This document shows positions 12,506-12,539 of a stretch of DNA of 12,539 bases, in pieces (the stretch's first letter is position 1; each line of letters opens with the position of its first letter). Below the pieces are notes generated by a model, which saw only the letters and a list, made by a program, of their open reading frames with translations, did no database searches and was not told the origin of the DNA. The DNA comes from Acidimicrobiia bacterium (GTDB lineage: Bacteria; Actinomycetota; Acidimicrobiia; Spongiisociales; SHLN01). A program made the translations under genes and the position numbers. The DNA lies in the NCBI GenBank assembly GCA_013043085.1, contig JABDOU010000247.1, forward strand, positions 1 to 12,539, written 5' to 3'.

Positions 12506-12539
12506 TGCATGCCGATATGCATGTTGCTGTCATCGGGGC
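12505..12539 (+). CDS. Start of a probable Gfo/Idh/MocA-type NAD(P)-dependent oxidoreductase (truncated by window)
   Basis: Only 11 codons are visible (MHADMHVAVIG), from an ATG that shares one base with the aminotransferase stop (TGATG); a second ATG at 12517 would also fit. The VAVIG segment is the first beta strand and start of the glycine-rich loop of a Rossmann fold, as at the N-terminus of Gfo/Idh/MocA dehydrogenases. These enzymes often pair with DegT-type aminotransferases to oxidise and then aminate a sugar. The family call rests on very little sequence and could equally be another Rossmann enzyme. Confidence 0.4.
   Translation, partial: MHADMHVAVIG

Overview
The window looks like part of a bacterial chromosome of moderately high GC content (high-50s percent by eye, GC-rich third positions). 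The protein style points to Actinomycetota, possibly Acidimicrobiia or a related deep lineage. The clues are the charged insert between the two iron-sulfur motifs of NuoI, the acidic NuoC tail, and the MidA sequence type. This placement is inference from remembered family sequences, not from a database search.

Positions 1-11035 hold one tightly packed minus-strand operon for respiratory complex I (proton-translocating quinone oxidoreductase). Reading from its promoter it runs nuoA-nuoB-nuoC-nuoD-nuoH-nuoI-nuoJ-nuoK-nuoL-nuoM-nuoN, followed by a midA/NDUFAF7-type methyltransferase gene that leaves the window at position 1. Neighbouring genes overlap by 1-20 nt, abut, or lie 12 nt apart, so translational coupling is likely throughout. 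NuoB, C, D and I form the quinone-reducing arm with clusters N2, N6a and N6b. NuoA, H, J, K, L, M and N form the membrane proton-pumping arm, and their key Glu, Lys and His residues are present. The NADH-oxidising module nuoE-nuoF-nuoG is absent: nuoD is directly fused in sequence to nuoH by an ATGA overlap. The cluster therefore encodes an 11-subunit complex whose electron donor cannot be read from this window.

Three things stand out. The last gene of the operon is a MidA-family methyltransferase, the family whose human member (NDUFAF7) methylates the NuoD homologue NDUFS2 during complex I assembly; the matching arginine is present in NuoD here. The quinone site is altered in NuoD (Trp where Tyr87 is expected, Glu where Asp139 is expected). 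NuoH differs from the usual pattern in two loops that face the quinone chamber.

Positions 11036-11302 are a divergent intergenic region with a plausible nuoA promoter and three short inverted repeats. From 11303 the plus strand carries a DegT/DnrJ/EryC1/StrS-type PLP aminotransferase and, overlapping its stop codon, the first codons of a probable Gfo/Idh/MocA-type oxidoreductase. These two look like the start of a separate amino-sugar or cell-surface sugar locus. I saw no tRNA, rRNA, CRISPR array, insertion sequence or convincing terminator.
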